From assembly GCA_028683385.1 (NCBI GenBank), contig JAQUIJ010000018.1, forward strand, positions 1 through 64,000: a stretch of DNA of 64,000 nucleotides. The letters are read 5' to 3'. Of the stretch, positions 7,830-16,211 are shown piece by piece (the stretch's first letter is position 1; the number at the start of each line of letters is the position of its first letter). The notes below the pieces were generated by a model. That model had not been told where the DNA came from and did not search any database. It saw only the letters and a list, made by a program, of their open reading frames with translations. This DNA comes from Prolixibacteraceae bacterium (GTDB taxonomy: Bacteria > Bacteroidota > Bacteroidia > Bacteroidales > Prolixibacteraceae). Both the position numbers and the translations under genes were made by a program.

Positions 7830-9452
7830 TTAAAACCTTTGGGTGAGGCTTACATAGATGCTGTGGTACTTGTTCGATTTATCGAAAGTGCCATCGTAAT
7901 TGGCTGAAAAATACATTTTCTTGCTGATTTGCCAGGAGAGTTCCAAAGCTGCCATGTGTTGCAGGGACCGTGGTCCAGAAGTGGCATTCAGGTATCTATT
8001 ATCAACCAACCGGTAATTGATTCCAGCACTCAACTTCGAAGGAACAAGTTCTTTATCCACTTGAACACCGTAAATCATTCCGTCGACATAGCTTGACTTA
8101 ATCCAGTTGGTCGAGAATGTGACCGATGAATTGATTCCGGGCACTTTGGAGAACGTTAAAAAGCCATTGACATTGAGCATCGGATGGATGTCGTTTTTCT
8201 GGAAACGATATCCTCCCGTTAAACTTGAGCTGATCAAATTCGATGGCCGGTAATTGATCCGAAGTTGGTATCCCTGCCTGGTGGCATCCTGTAACAACAG
8301 ATCGAGGTAGTTTTTAAACGTTTCGTAGTAAATTACGTTTTTACGTGCGTCATATGAAAGGTAAGCCGACAGTTGTTTGGAAACCCGGTAGCGTAACGAA
8401 AGATAAAGGCTCGTTAAACTAATTGTATTGGTTGGAACGCTGTCTTTCAATGCGTATAAGTCTACATCAGCCGAGACAAACAGGTTGATGTTTTTAATCA
8501 GTGAATTGTCGTGCTGAAAGTACGCGAAGCGTCGGTCGGTCATTCCGTGGCTCGTTTGTTGAAAAAACGCCAGCGAAGTCGACATGTTGCCCGCTTTGTT
8601 GTTGATTTCGTGCGATACGTAGCCACCGTATTCGAAAAGTTTGGGATTGAAACTGTAATCGGTATAGTCAGGGCTGGTTCCGGCAACTGCCCCAAAAGTG
8701 AAATTTCCGGCTTTCGTTTCAGCTTGTAAGCCATCAATGGCGCCAATGCTGGCAATTTTGGGATTTATTTTCCGGCCAACTGCAATTTGTGTTTTGTTGG
8801 TCACATCATAGTTTACCGACAAGCTATAGATTTTAAGCGCGTTGAAAATATTATTCTGGACAGTAGCCCACTCATTGAGCTTATGAGTAAACGTAATGTA
8901 GGTGTCTGTCGAAATTCTACCTCCTGAAATATGATCGGCCGAAAGCGTAAAAGTGTACCTCATTCGCTGGTTAAAATCCGATGTATTCGAGAAACTTGAA
9001 TAGGATGAGGCCGACAATCGTCCCCTGATTTTCTCCGCTCTTTCTGATCCGGGTAATGATTTGGCCGGAAGTTTCGATTCAGGACTTTGAATAGAATCAG
9101 TTCTGAGGCTTGAAGGTCCGGTAGGGATTTTATCTTTTATTGGCGCAGACTTTGGCGATTTTTTAACTTTGATGACAACAACGTCTGAAACTTTAATGTC
9201 GGTTTTAGCAATAGGCTTGCCGACACACGAAAGTGAAGATACCGATTCGGTGACAAACAGTGGAACTAAAGCCTGATCCTTCCGGATAAAGACGGTATCG
9301 CCGGGCTGCACCAATCCTGAAGTTTCAAACTTCACGTAAATATTCTGAAGGGTAATGTATGAAACTTTTCCTTCAGCAATTGGCCGATCCTCTTGCCCGT
9401 AAAGATTCAATATTGATAATGTCACTATGAAAATTAAAAAGCACCTCTTCAT
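7830..9452 (-). CDS. Outer-membrane beta-barrel, last gene of the multihaem operon
   Basis: The 540-residue protein has a signal peptide (1-20, ending NLYGQ) and a small N-terminal beta domain (about 25-95) that includes NIYVKFE and PGDTVFI. A Lys/Pro/Ser-rich linker (about 95-145) leads to about 390 residues of alternating polar and hydrophobic strands ending in LTQRF. The terminal aromatic residue is typical of outer-membrane barrels. It has no CxxCH motif. Following two secreted multihaem cytochromes by 44 bases, it is the natural candidate for the porin sheath of a porin-cytochrome conduit. I do not recognise it as a homologue of MtrB or the Geobacter porins. It could instead be a general barrel protein of unknown role. 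Confidence 0.65.
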   Translation of the reverse strand: MKRCFLIFIVTLSILNLYGQEDRPIAEGKVSYITLQNIYVKFETSGLVQPGDTVFIRKDQALVPLFVTESVSSLSCVGKPIAKTDIKVSDVVVIKVKKSPKSAPIKDKIPTGPSSLRTDSIQSPESKLPAKSLPGSERAEKIRGRLSASSYSSFSNTSDFNQRMRYTFTLSADHISGGRISTDTYITFTHKLNEWATVQNNIFNALKIYSLSVNYDVTNKTQIAVGRKINPKIASIGAIDGLQAETKAGNFTFGAVAGTSPDYTDYSFNPKLFEYGGYVSHEINNKAGNMSTSLAFFQQTSHGMTDRRFAYFQHDNSLIKNINLFVSADVDLYALKDSVPTNTISLTSLYLSLRYRVSKQLSAYLSYDARKNVIYYETFKNYLDLLLQDATRQGYQLRINYRPSNLISSSLTGGYRFQKNDIHPMLNVNGFLTFSKVPGINSSVTFSTNWIKSSYVDGMIYGVQVDKELVPSKLSAGINYRLVDNRYLNATSGPRSLQHMAALELSWQISKKMYFSANYDGTFDKSNKYHSIYVSLTQRF

Positions 9453-9496
9453 TCAATCCTTTCTGTTAGTTTCTCCAAATCTTCTGATCTCTCTCC

Positions 9497-12415
9497 TTAA
9501 TCTCCTTTTCCTGTTGGATGACATCGATAACACCCAGCACTGCCTTGACTTTGGTTATGAGCTCTCGCATGACATGCAGATGTTACACAAGTGAATACGG
9601 TATAATTTGTTGGCGTTGTATGGCAGGTTGCGCAGCTAATATTGGTGTGCTTTCCGCTCGATATGGGGAAATATGTTGTATGATTAAATGTCGAAGGTAC
9701 CCAGGCTGTTGTTTTATGACAGGATGCACAGTCCGTTGAAAACCCCGAGGTTTTATGTACCGGATTTTTGGTATTGTTATAGTCTGTGGTATGACATGCA
9801 TAACAAGTGTTCGGTGTTGAAGTATAATTTCCGTTGTGGCATGCAGCACAGTTATTGGCAATAGAGGCATGTGCACCGGTTAATGCATAATAGGTACTGT
9901 GAATGGGGAATGTAGCTGGCTGCCATCCGGGATTTGTAGTATGACAATCAGTACATGTAACCGACAATCCCAAAGTCTTATGGTTTGGATTAGCTGCTGA
10001 ATTGTAATTGGTTTGATGGCAGCTTTTGCATTCCATGGATGTTCCGGCATAACCTGTCGTATGGCAGCTTGCACAGTCAACGGTTGTGTGGGCGCCAGTC
10101 AATGGGAAATTGGTTGCTGAATGATTGAAAGTCGCGCCCAACCAGTTATTATTGTTGTGGCACAAGGTACAATCGGTCGGGAACTTGGAAGCCACATGAC
10201 CCTTCGCGCCATTGTATTGAGTCTGATGACAGGAAATACAATCTGGTTTTGCCGAAGTTGTATTGCCTGCGTGACACGACGAACATTGAACAATAGCGGC
10301 ATGTGCTCCGGCTAAAGTAAATCCGGTAGAGCTGTGTTTAAACGATGAAGGTTGCCAGGCCGTAGTGGTATGGCAAGTTTTGCAATCTACTGAAATTCCG
10401 GCGGCAGTGTGGTTTGGAGCCTGTGCAGTGTTGTATTTTGCCTGATGACAACTTTTACATTCCATAGATGTTCCGGCATAACCTGTAGTGTGGCAGCTTG
10501 CACAATCAACGGTTGTGTGAGCACCTGTCAATGGAAAATTGGTTGCTGAATGGTTGAACACAGCATTAAGCCAGTTATTATTGTTGTGACACAAGGTACA
10601 ATCAGTCGGGAACTTGGAAGCCACATGACCCTTTGCGCCATTGTATTGAGCCTGATGACAGGAAATACAATCTGGTTTTGCAGAAGTTGTATTACCTGCG
10701 TGACACGACGAACATTGAACAATAGCTGCATGTGCTCCGGCTAAGGTAAATCCGGTAGAGCTGTGTTTAAACGATGAAGGTTGCCAGGCCGTAGTGGTAT
10801 GGCAAGTTTTGCAATCTACTGAAATTCCGGCGGCAGTGTGGTTTGGAGCCTGTGCAGTGTTGTATTTTGCCTGATGACAGCTTTTACATTCCATGGATGT
10901 TCCGGCATAACCCGCTGTGTGGCAACTTGCACAATCAACGGTTGTGTGAGCACCTGTCAATGGGAAATTGGTTGCTGAATGGTTGAACACAGCATTAAGC
11001 CAGTTATTATTGTTGTGACACAAAGTACAATCGGTTGGGAACTTGGAGGCCACATGTCCTTTAGCGCCGTTATACTGAGCCTGATGGCAGGAAATACAAT
11101 CTGGTTTTGCTGAAGTGGTATTGACTGCGTGACACGACGAACATTGAACAATAGCTGCATGTGCTCCGGCTAAAGTAAATCCCGTAGAACTATGCTTAAA
11201 CGATGAGGGTTGCCAGGCCGTAGTGGTATGGCAAGTTTTGCAATCTACTGAAATTCCGGCGGCAGTATGGTTTGGAACCTGTGCCGTATTGTATTTTGCC
11301 TGATGACAACTTTTGCATTCCATGGATGTTCCGGCATATCCAGTTTTATGGCAGCTTGCACATTCAACGGTTGTATGAGCACCTGTCAATGGGAAATTGG
11401 TCGAAGAATGATTGAAAGTTGAACCAGTCCAATTATTTAAATTGTGGCATATACGACAATCGGTCGGGAATTTGGAAGCCACATGTCCTTTAGCGCCGTT
11501 ATACTGAGTTTGGTGGCAGGAAATACATTCAGGTTTTGCCGAAGTGGTATTGCCGAGGTGACACGACGAACATTGAACGACCGTTGCGTGTGCGCCTGTC
11601 AATGGGAAATTGGTGTTACTATGGTTAAAGGTTGACGTTTTATAATCAACTATCGTATGACAGCTTTTGCAATCCGTAGAAATTCCTGCCTTTAAATGGT
11701 TGGGAATCTGAGTTGCGTTGTAATTGGTCTGATGGCAGCTTATACATTCCGTAGACAATTTCTGGTAAGTTCCACCGGTATGACATTGCACGCAACTGAT
11801 ATTATGACCTCCGGTAAGTGGGAAAACACTATGGTCGAAGTTAGTTGTTGCCCAGGCAGTGGATTTTACCCCATGGCAATCGGTACAATTCGTTGAATAT
11901 CCCAGTTTTTGGTGATTTGGGGAAGTGGTGCCCAAGTAATCTTTTTTGTGGCAATCCACACATTCAACGCCCAAAGGTTCAAATTTCAGGTTGGTCGATG
12001 ATTTATGGCAAGATGCACAATCAGTAACCGCATGGTTGCCTTCCAACGGGAAACGGCTTAACTGGTGCATGGTTTTGGTATTTTCAATAATCCATGTTTT
12101 GGGAGTATGGCAGCGTGCACAATCGGGTCCGAGCGTATTGGTGTGCATATCCGTATGACAGGCCACACACTCCGTTTTTGCTTCCTGAAATTTCAACGTT
12201 TGGTGGCAACTTTTACAATCTACTGTTTGGTGTTGACCGGTAAGTTTGAATTTTGTGGTATTGTGATCAAACGACATATCAGCTTTTGTCACTTTCCAGG
12301 TGTCGGCATTGTGGCACGAAGCGCAATCGATTTTAAATCCGTCACCATGCGGCGATTGGGCAAAACCAACGAGGACAGAAAATAGGAATAAAATTAAATA
12401 TGACAGCTTGTACAT
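9497..12415 (-). CDS. Giant secreted multihaem c-type cytochrome (about 40 haems)
   Basis: The 972-residue protein has a signal peptide (ending GFAQ). I counted 39 CxxCH motifs by eye plus one CX4CH (CVTSACH) near the C-terminus, so up to 40 covalent haems. Many extra His residues sit in repeated NHSxTNFPLTGAH and PNHTAAGI segments and could be the distal ligands. The centre consists of near-identical 143-residue units with six CxxCH each. The last 60 residues (from FPISSGKH to CYRCHPTGKGD) match a C-terminal module I recall from large multihaem cytochromes of Ignavibacteria and Bacteroidetes. It overlaps the upstream 20-haem gene by 22 bases. Predicted location is the periplasm or cell surface, working as a long electron wire or capacitor. 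Haem maturation genes are not in this window. Confidence 0.85.
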   Translation of the reverse strand: MYKLSYLILFLFSVLVGFAQSPHGDGFKIDCASCHNADTWKVTKADMSFDHNTTKFKLTGQHQTVDCKSCHQTLKFQEAKTECVACHTDMHTNTLGPDCARCHTPKTWIIENTKTMHQLSRFPLEGNHAVTDCASCHKSSTNLKFEPLGVECVDCHKKDYLGTTSPNHQKLGYSTNCTDCHGVKSTAWATTNFDHSVFPLTGGHNISCVQCHTGGTYQKLSTECISCHQTNYNATQIPNHLKAGISTDCKSCHTIVDYKTSTFNHSNTNFPLTGAHATVVQCSSCHLGNTTSAKPECISCHQTQYNGAKGHVASKFPTDCRICHNLNNWTGSTFNHSSTNFPLTGAHTTVECASCHKTGYAGTSMECKSCHQAKYNTAQVPNHTAAGISVDCKTCHTTTAWQPSSFKHSSTGFTLAGAHAAIVQCSSCHAVNTTSAKPDCISCHQAQYNGAKGHVASKFPTDCTLCHNNNNWLNAVFNHSATNFPLTGAHTTVDCASCHTAGYAGTSMECKSCHQAKYNTAQAPNHTAAGISVDCKTCHTTTAWQPSSFKHSSTGFTLAGAHAAIVQCSSCHAGNTTSAKPDCISCHQAQYNGAKGHVASKFPTDCTLCHNNNNWLNAVFNHSATNFPLTGAHTTVDCASCHTTGYAGTSMECKSCHQAKYNTAQAPNHTAAGISVDCKTCHTTTAWQPSSFKHSSTGFTLAGAHAAIVQCSSCHAGNTTSAKPDCISCHQTQYNGAKGHVASKFPTDCTLCHNNNNWLGATFNHSATNFPLTGAHTTVDCASCHTTGYAGTSMECKSCHQTNYNSAANPNHKTLGLSVTCTDCHTTNPGWQPATFPIHSTYYALTGAHASIANNCAACHNGNYTSTPNTCYACHTTDYNNTKNPVHKTSGFSTDCASCHKTTAWVPSTFNHTTYFPISSGKHTNISCATCHTTPTNYTVFTCVTSACHARAHNQSQGSAGCYRCHPTGKGD
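10100..11386 (-). repeat. Three tandem 429-bp units inside the 40-haem cytochrome gene
   Basis: The landmark CAATGG(G)AAATTGGT recurs at 10100, 10529, 10958 and 11387, exactly 429 bp apart. Each unit encodes 143 residues with CKTCH, CSSCH, CISCH, CTLCH, CASCH and CKSCH-type sites. The three units are almost identical in DNA, while the copies on both flanks are diverged. This points to recent unequal crossing-over. Confidence 0.9.
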
Positions 12416-13986
12416 TGCCTATCAGTGTTTTTGTATTGTATGAACGGAACAATTGTCGAATTATTTTGATGGTGACATTTCCTGCAGTCAACATTCTTAT
12501 GTCCACCATCCAATTTAAACCGGGTTTTGTTGTGGTCAAAGCGTTCGGCCTTCCAGTTATCAAATCCGTGGCAAACGGCACAGTCGGTTGATCCGTTGGT
12601 GCTAAATTGTTTCTGATGCACATCGGTATGGCAGCTTTCGCAATTAGGCTTCAAATCAGAAAAAACCTGGGTAACCTGACTCGAATTGACTTTTTTGAAG
12701 TGGCAATCACGGCATGATGCTTCCGCATGTTTCCCTTTCAATTCAAATGTAGTGATTTTGTGATCGAATGTTACTTTGACCCAGTCGTTTACCGTATGAC
12801 ATTTATCACACCGGCCTTCGGGAATAAATTTGGGGTCGATAAAATTCTTGTGAATATTCTCGTGACAGGCCGAACAGTTTTTATCCAGACCGCGGAATTT
12901 CCAATCCTCTCCCTTTTTATGACAGGTCAGGCATGGAATCGCCAAATGAGCACCTTCAAGTTTAAACTGCCCCTTATTGTGTTGCTCTATGGTAAACGAT
13001 GTCTCTTTGTAGCTATTCTCATTGTGACAGTCTTTGCAGTCTGACTTAGGATTCTGCCTTGTAAATTGTCCGTTGTGGTAATCTTTATGGCAATTGTTGC
13101 AAAGGTCGTGTTTAATCGGGGTGGTTAAACTGCCTTTGTGACAAGCCTTACAATCAACAGTTTGGTGTTTCCCTTTCAGTAGGAAATTGGTTTTGCTATG
13201 GTCAAAAGTTTTTATTCCTGAAATCTGGTGAAACGATTCTTCGGAATGGCATTTGCGGCAATCGTTTCCGAATTTATTATCGTGAACATCTTTATGACAG
13301 GCGGTGCAGTTATTAAAAGCAATACCTGAAAATTTCTGAACGTCCTGCCCGTTTTTCTTTTCCATCGGGTGACATTTGAGGCAGGCGACATCAGCATGTT
13401 TTCCGCGGAGAGGGAATTTGGTGGTCTGATGGTCAAATTTTTTGGTCGTTTTAAACGAATCAAACGAATGGCAATTTATACAGTTGGTGGGCAAAGTCCC
13501 CTGATGATAATCTTTGTGGCAACTTAAGCATTCGGTACTCAAGCCAAGAAAAGTCATCTTTTTCTTTCGGATTGCCGGATCTTTAATATTCTCGGCTTTA
13601 TGGCAATCCACGCATTGTTTTCCCTTGTGTTTTCCTTCCACCACAAAGCCTGCATCCTTGTGGTCAAATTTTGTTTTATCCAGATGTACAATGTCATATT
13701 TTCGCGTGAGGTGGTCGCTGTGACAAGCAATACAATTTTTCCCACTCACTTTTGGCGATGCATGAAATCCCTTTTTCTGATCAATCCGCACTTTTAACTC
13801 TTTGTGGCAGGCCAAGCACTTTTGATCCGAAACATGTTCGCCTAAATCATGACATTGGGTGCAGTTCGACATTCCTTCGAGATGGGCATGTGGCTCTGCC
13901 AATTCACCAGGTGATATTTGTCCTGAAGCCATCAAGCTTAAGAATAGAAATGCCAGAGAGATTTGTAGGTGAATTATCAATTTCAT
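12394..13986 (-). CDS. Secreted 20-haem c-type cytochrome
   Basis: The 530-residue protein (from the ATG at 13986) has a signal peptide (ending MASGQ) and exactly 20 CxxCH motifs by my count. These are spaced through repeated HxxxxxxLxGKHxxxxCxxCH segments of the cytochrome c3/c7-like type, such as LKGKHQTVDCKACH. A two-residue longer TTG start at 13992 is possible, but ATG gives a better signal peptide. It lies 9 bases after the flavoprotein gene and overlaps the 40-haem gene by 22 bases. Its place between the membrane components and the larger cytochrome suggests a periplasmic carrier that takes electrons from the inner membrane. The alternative is a second surface cytochrome. Confidence 0.85.
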   Translation of the reverse strand: MKLIIHLQISLAFLFLSLMASGQISPGELAEPHAHLEGMSNCTQCHDLGEHVSDQKCLACHKELKVRIDQKKGFHASPKVSGKNCIACHSDHLTRKYDIVHLDKTKFDHKDAGFVVEGKHKGKQCVDCHKAENIKDPAIRKKKMTFLGLSTECLSCHKDYHQGTLPTNCINCHSFDSFKTTKKFDHQTTKFPLRGKHADVACLKCHPMEKKNGQDVQKFSGIAFNNCTACHKDVHDNKFGNDCRKCHSEESFHQISGIKTFDHSKTNFLLKGKHQTVDCKACHKGSLTTPIKHDLCNNCHKDYHNGQFTRQNPKSDCKDCHNENSYKETSFTIEQHNKGQFKLEGAHLAIPCLTCHKKGEDWKFRGLDKNCSACHENIHKNFIDPKFIPEGRCDKCHTVNDWVKVTFDHKITTFELKGKHAEASCRDCHFKKVNSSQVTQVFSDLKPNCESCHTDVHQKQFSTNGSTDCAVCHGFDNWKAERFDHNKTRFKLDGGHKNVDCRKCHHQNNSTIVPFIQYKNTDRQCTSCHI

Positions 13987-13995
13987 GCTCAATCT

Positions 13996-15330
13996 TTAAT
14001 CATGCTTTAAAACGGCTTCTCCAAATTTTTTGTCAACTCTAATTCCTGCCTTTTCCAGAAACTGGGTTGGAAGTTCACCTCCGGCAAAAATATAAACCTG
14101 GTCGTTTTCCAAATCAGTTACTTCGCCTGAAAGCAAATCAACGATTTTAACTTTATCATCTTCAATTGATTTCAGGTTGGTGTTAAACCTGACATCGATT
14201 TGCTTCTGCGCAATCGCTTCCTTTATTTTTTGATTATTTCCAACTTTTATTCTTCCAAAAGATTCCCCGCGGTACGAAAGTGTAACCTGATTTTGGTCCA
14301 TTAAAAGTAAAGCAGTTTCAATGGCTGAGTCTCCGCCACCGACAACAACTATTTTTTTGTCTGAGATTAATTCAGGTTCGAGTAATCGGTAAGCTACTTT
14401 TTCACTCATTTCACCCGGAATATTCAGTTTTCTCGGTGTTCCTCTTCGGCCAATTGAAAGGAGTACCTTTCTTGTCGTAAACTGCTCTTTGGAAGCCGTC
14501 TCAACTACAAATCGTTTGTCCTGAAAAACAATACTTTCCACTTTCGATTGTTCTTTAATTACAATCTCATTTTTCCCCAAAACATTGTTCCATAAATCGA
14601 GTAATTCCATTTTGGTCGTTTCGCGGAGTTTTACCTTGCCATAAAGTGGAATATCCATGGGTGAGGTCATCACAATTTTTTTTCGGGGGAAGGTAAAAAC
14701 TGTTCCGCCCAGAGAATCCTGCTCCAAAGTTATTGCTTTCAGATTGTGTTTCTTTGCAGTGAGTGAAGCTGAAATACCAGCAGGTCCGGCACCAATAATA
14801 ATGATGTCGTAATCGGCCTGAATGTGTTTGTCTATTTTTTTTGCCAGATTTTCAACAGCCTGTTTTCCTTGTTCAACGGCATTTCGAATCAGTCCCATTC
14901 CTCCTATTTCGCCGGCAATATAAATACCCGGAACGTTGGTTTCGAACGATTGATCAACATGTGGAATATCGACACCACGCTTTTCCGTTCCGATACACAG
15001 CGTAATAGCATGAGTCGGGCAAGCGTGAAAACAGGCGCCATGACCCACGCAATGCGATGCATTAATGGTAGTTGCCTTTCCGTTTAAAATGCCCAGTATG
15101 TCATGTTCCGGACAAGCGGAGATACAAGCTCCTGTTTGAATGCAGGAATTGACGTCAACTACAGGGTGCAATGAAACGGGCTCGTGCAATCCCTCTTCCT
15201 TTGCAATTTTGATCTTTTCTTCAACTATTTTCGAGTTTTTCTTTTCCTTCCGAACATAGAAATACACGATCGAAACAAAGAGAATTGCGATGAATGAATA
15301 GATGACAATATTTTCAGTTAAAACTTCCAT
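13996..15330 (-). CDS. Membrane-anchored ferredoxin-flavoprotein oxidoreductase, apparently circularly permuted
   Basis: The 444-residue protein has one N-terminal membrane helix (8-26), a charged linker, and a two-motif ferredoxin domain (63-104). An FAD site IIGAGPAG follows (178-185), then an NAD(P) site VVGGGDSA (329-336). The ferredoxin motifs are Cys63-x5-Cys69-x3-Cys73 and Cys94-x5-Cys100-x3-Cys104, so the usual second Cys is Thr66 in one and His97 in the other. The segment TNVPGIYIAGEIGG (131-144), which normally closes the FAD fold at the C-terminus of thioredoxin-reductase-like enzymes, lies here before the FAD site, and the C-terminus ends where it would be expected. The likely role is electron exchange between NAD(P)H and the cytochrome b encoded just upstream (8-base gap). 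Direction of flow is unknown. Confidence 0.75.
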   Translation of the reverse strand: MEVLTENIVIYSFIAILFVSIVYFYVRKEKKNSKIVEEKIKIAKEEGLHEPVSLHPVVDVNSCIQTGACISACPEHDILGILNGKATTINASHCVGHGACFHACPTHAITLCIGTEKRGVDIPHVDQSFETNVPGIYIAGEIGGMGLIRNAVEQGKQAVENLAKKIDKHIQADYDIIIIGAGPAGISASLTAKKHNLKAITLEQDSLGGTVFTFPRKKIVMTSPMDIPLYGKVKLRETTKMELLDLWNNVLGKNEIVIKEQSKVESIVFQDKRFVVETASKEQFTTRKVLLSIGRRGTPRKLNIPGEMSEKVAYRLLEPELISDKKIVVVGGGDSAIETALLLMDQNQVTLSYRGESFGRIKVGNNQKIKEAIAQKQIDVRFNTNLKSIEDDKVKIVDLLSGEVTDLENDQVYIFAGGELPTQFLEKAGIRVDKKFGEAVLKHD

Positions 15331-15338
15331 TTTACGAT

Positions 15339-16211
15339 TTAAAAAATCCAGTGAGCACCAAAAGTAATCGCCACACCAACATGGATAAGCATAATAATCA
15401 GCATAAGCAATGCAAATGGCAAATGCGCCACATGCCAGTATTTAAATAGGTTTTGCATGGAGATCAAGCGGTCAATTTTCCGATTCAGGCTAATTTCATC
15501 TTTGATAAGCCTGATAACCTCTTTATATCCTTTCCCATTGATATTGTTATGTTTCATAATTTCTTTTACTTCACTGACAGTTCGGCGTTCGAATTTATAT
15601 TTGGCAATACTTCGTGCCAACATGCTGCTTCCCGTTCTGTCGGGGCGTTTTTTTACAGCATTCAAAATATCTTCAAGAGCCATTTCTTCGATGTGATATA
15701 CTGTGACGAGTTTTTTGTTTAGTTCATCTTTGATTTGATTAATCTCGTTCAGGTTCATTTCACGACCTTCAATGGTTCTTGGAATTTGAAGGTAAATGTA
15801 TCGGCCAATCACCCCACTCAAAACTACAGCAATCATACTCCAGAAACTGACAGCAACCAGTCCGCCAAACTTGAAAGCTGTATGGTAAAGCACTAATATA
15901 GGACCGAGTGTGCAGAGAAAGATATGAAATTCGAGCCAGTATTTTAAAACGCCAATTCGCGAAAACTTACTGACTCGTTTACGAAGCATGTAGGTCGCCA
16001 CACCAACAAGCATAAGAAATGAACCGAGTATCCCTAATGTGTGGCCCATAAAACCACTTGGCTTTAGTGTTTGATTATCAGGATGAAAGAACCGATTTTC
16101 AACGCCCAAAGAATAGTAAGAGTACCCATGGTAGGCCAAAAATGAAGTTGCTAGTACTACAACCAAAATAAGAAATCCGATATAAATCCGGTGAATACTG
16201 ATCCCTCCCAT
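15339..16211 (-). CDS. Di-haem membrane cytochrome b, first gene of the operon
   Basis: The 290-residue protein has about five hydrophobic helices (roughly 8-28, 55-76, 92-112, 118-140, 262-284) and a charged cytoplasmic-type loop of about 115 residues before the last helix. His96 and His110, and His263 and His277, form two pairs spaced 14 apart on separate helices. This is the classic bis-His layout for two b haems stacked across a membrane, as in cytochrome bc1 cytochrome b. I do not recognise the family. It leads the operon, so it is the probable quinone-linked or flavoprotein-linked membrane step that passes electrons to the periplasmic cytochromes. The long loop may dock the flavoprotein encoded next. 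Confidence 0.7.
   Translation of the reverse strand: MGGISIHRIYIGFLILVVVLATSFLAYHGYSYYSLGVENRFFHPDNQTLKPSGFMGHTLGILGSFLMLVGVATYMLRKRVSKFSRIGVLKYWLEFHIFLCTLGPILVLYHTAFKFGGLVAVSFWSMIAVVLSGVIGRYIYLQIPRTIEGREMNLNEINQIKDELNKKLVTVYHIEEMALEDILNAVKKRPDRTGSSMLARSIAKYKFERRTVSEVKEIMKHNNINGKGYKEVIRLIKDEISLNRKIDRLISMQNLFKYWHVAHLPFALLMLIIMLIHVGVAITFGAHWIF

Noticed and set aside
6289-11386. CRISPR-like arrays from regularly spaced repeats
   Set aside because: Units are 207 and 429 bp, in frame within genes, with no short repeat/spacer alternation and no cas genes.
9497-13992. Many 60-105 residue open frames on the opposite strand or in other frames of the two cytochrome genes
   Set aside because: They follow the 429-bp repeat and the CxxCH codon pattern, have no recognisable domains, and are by-products of the biased codons.
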